Assembly: GCA_001797905.1 (NCBI GenBank)
Contig: MGQS01000123.1
Coordinates: 1-5,824 of the forward strand
Reading direction: 5' to 3'
Length of the DNA stretch: 5,824 bases
From: Deltaproteobacteria bacterium RBG_16_54_11
GTDB lineage: Bacteria; Desulfobacterota; B13-G15; RBG-16-54-18
The position numbers and the translations under genes were made by a program. The notes below the pieces were generated by a model. It had not been told where the DNA came from and made no database searches. It saw only the letters and a list, made by a program, of their open reading frames with translations. Of this stretch, positions 4,708 to 5,824 are shown one piece after another (position 1 is the stretch's first letter; each line of letters opens with the position of its first letter).

Positions 4708-5398
4708 AACCTCCTCCCTCCAGGACCTCGGGCAGGCTCCTGAGATCTTGTATGACATCAGGACCTGCTCGTTCTCCCTCCCGGTTAAGATGAAAGGCGG
4801 CTATTCCCATCCCCCGCGGAATCCGGTAGTCGAACTCCCAGTGGTCGCCGACGTGGATTAGTTGCTGGGGGCGTACCCCTAGGAGATCACAGATCTTCCG
4901 GTAAAACTCGGGGCTCTTCTTCACCAGGCCGAAGTCGGAGGTGGCCGAGACGACCAGATCGAAGTATCCTGCCAATCCTCCCTCCCGCATCTCCACCTCG
5001 ATGAACTCCCGGGCAGCGTTGGACAGGACGATGAGCGAATAGCGCTCCCCCAACCTGCTCAGCACCTCGTGCACCTCCGGATAGACCCGCACCTGAGAGG
5101 CGTACTGCTCCAAGAGTCTCTCCCATCCCCCCGGGAGATGCAGGTATCCGAACCAGTACGCGATGTCATACCATTCCAAGGCCCCATCCCCCACCTTCCG
5201 GTACTCCTGCAGGACCGCCTCTTGGGCCTGAGGCAGATCCATCCCCGCCCTCCTGGCTAAGAGCTCGGGGATGCCGCGGTGCCAAACCAGGTCGGTGAAC
5301 GCGAGATCGACGAGGGTGCCGTCAAGGTCGAAGGAGAGGTATGGTTTCGCGTCGCCGCGGAGATCCACCTTACTTCCTTTCAGGGTTACGCTGCCCAT
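4685..5398 (-). CDS. HAD-superfamily phosphatase (subfamily IA-like)
   Basis: The 237-residue protein carries all four haloacid-dehalogenase motifs. Motif I is FDLDGTLVD (nucleophile Asp24, acid/base Asp26), motif II is LIVLSNA (Ser126), motif III is VKKSPEFY (Lys160 or Lys161), and motif IV is HVGDHWEFD (Asp185, Asp190). Residues about 35-105 form a helical cap of the C1 type. This is the layout of small-molecule phosphatases such as phosphoglycolate phosphatase or YjjG; the substrate cannot be told from sequence. The ATG at 5398 is chosen over an in-frame GTG one codon earlier because GAAGGGGGGG lies right upstream. The gene starts 10 bases after the stop of the permease gene, so it is almost certainly co-transcribed and perhaps translationally coupled. 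The last residues (GGGYADRSGA) overlap a possible small ORF. Confidence 0.9.
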   Translation of the reverse strand: MGSVTLKGSKVDLRGDAKPYLSFDLDGTLVDLAFTDLVWHRGIPELLARRAGMDLPQAQEAVLQEYRKVGDGALEWYDIAYWFGYLHLPGGWERLLEQYASQVRVYPEVHEVLSRLGERYSLIVLSNAAREFIEVEMREGGLAGYFDLVVSATSDFGLVKKSPEFYRKICDLLGVRPQQLIHVGDHWEFDYRIPRGMGIAAFHLNREGERAGPDVIQDLRSLPEVLEGGGYADRSGA

Positions 5399-5408
5399 CA
5401 CCCCCCCT

Positions 5409-5824
5409 TCAACCCTGCAAGCGGATCCGGGGATCCGCCCACCCGTACAAGAGATCGGTCATGAGGTTGACGAGCACATAGCTGAGGCTGATGAAGAGGA
5501 TGCAACCCTGGACCAGGGGGTAGTCCCGCGCCTCGATGGCGTTGATCAGGAGGGTCCCGATCCCCGGCCACGAGAAGACATTCTCGGTGATGATGGCCCC
5601 TGACAGGAGGGCGCCGATCTGCAACCCCATCACCGTGATGATGGGGATCAAGGCATTGCGCAGGGCGTGCTTCAGGATCACCTTCCACTCGGGCAGACCC
5701 TTTGCCCTGGCTACCGTGAGATAGTCCTCCCCCAACCGCTCCAGGAGGCTGGCGCGGGTCATGCGGGAGAGAATGGCCGCAAAAGCGGTGCCCAGGGTCA
5801 CGGCCGGCAGCACCAGGCTCGCTA
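5409..5824 (-). CDS. ABC transporter permease, DppB/OppB type (C-terminal part)
   Basis: The frame is open to the right window edge, so only the last 137 or so residues are seen; an apparent start at 5813 is an internal Val codon (GTG). The sequence is typical of peptide/nickel import permeases of the binding-protein-dependent family. It has a membrane segment starting LVLPAVTLG, the cytoplasmic EAA-like loop DYLTVARAKGLPEWKV...HALRNALIP that docks on the ATPase, a segment around GLQIGALLSGAIITENVFSWPGIG, and a last membrane helix (CILFISLSYVLVNLMTDLLYG) ending in ADPRIRLQG. The family takes up oligopeptides, dipeptides or nickel; the substrate is not decidable here. The partner permease and ATPases would lie upstream, outside the window, because the next gene downstream is a HAD phosphatase. 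Confidence 0.93.
   Translation of the reverse strand, partial: ASLVLPAVTLGTAFAAILSRMTRASLLERLGEDYLTVARAKGLPEWKVILKHALRNALIPIITVMGLQIGALLSGAIITENVFSWPGIGTLLINAIEARDYPLVQGCILFISLSYVLVNLMTDLLYGWADPRIRLQG

Overview
The window reads as chromosomal DNA from a Gram-negative bacterium with about 55% GC. A LAB_N-family membrane protein (lipid A associated), a consensus sigma-54 promoter, a TPR + DUF4388 (PATAN) protein and a short CCCCCCTTT/AAAGGGGGG palindromic repeat together recall Desulfobacterota ('Deltaproteobacteria') or Nitrospirota-like lineages. That placement is an inference; there is no rRNA or marker gene to settle it.

Left part (1-820): a tRNA-Phe(GAA) gene on the minus strand has its own -35 box and a good intrinsic terminator. 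Divergent from it, an extended -10 promoter (TGaTATAAT) drives an O6-alkylguanine-DNA alkyltransferase gene. Everything else that codes lies on the minus strand. A small secreted IPT/TIG-domain protein (818-1204) converges on the alkyltransferase gene with only 30 bases between the stop codons.

Middle part (1205-4040): a two-gene transcription unit runs leftward. It starts at a textbook -24/-12 sigma-54 promoter (3940-3955), with a perfect inverted repeat centred about 104 bases upstream of the predicted start that is well placed to be an enhancer-protein site. The unit encodes a membrane-anchored lytic transglycosylase, then a TPR + DUF4388 protein whose likely start (2828) is later than the longest open frame suggests, and ends at an intrinsic terminator (1396-1423). 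Just beyond the terminator are a palindromic repeat and a 30-codon open frame that ends inside it.

Right part (4181-5824): the 3' end of a DppB/OppB-type ABC transporter permease runs off the window edge. It is followed 10 bases later by a HAD-superfamily phosphatase, then possibly a 37-codon overlapping ORF, then a stand-alone LAB_N membrane protein.

Functionally, the best supported new unit is the sigma-54 pair: a regulated peptidoglycan-cleaving enzyme made together with a PATAN-domain protein. This suggests controlled opening of the cell wall for an envelope-spanning machine or a developmental event. The genes on either side are mostly housekeeping or transport. No CRISPR array, insertion sequence, phage or toxin-antitoxin gene was seen.
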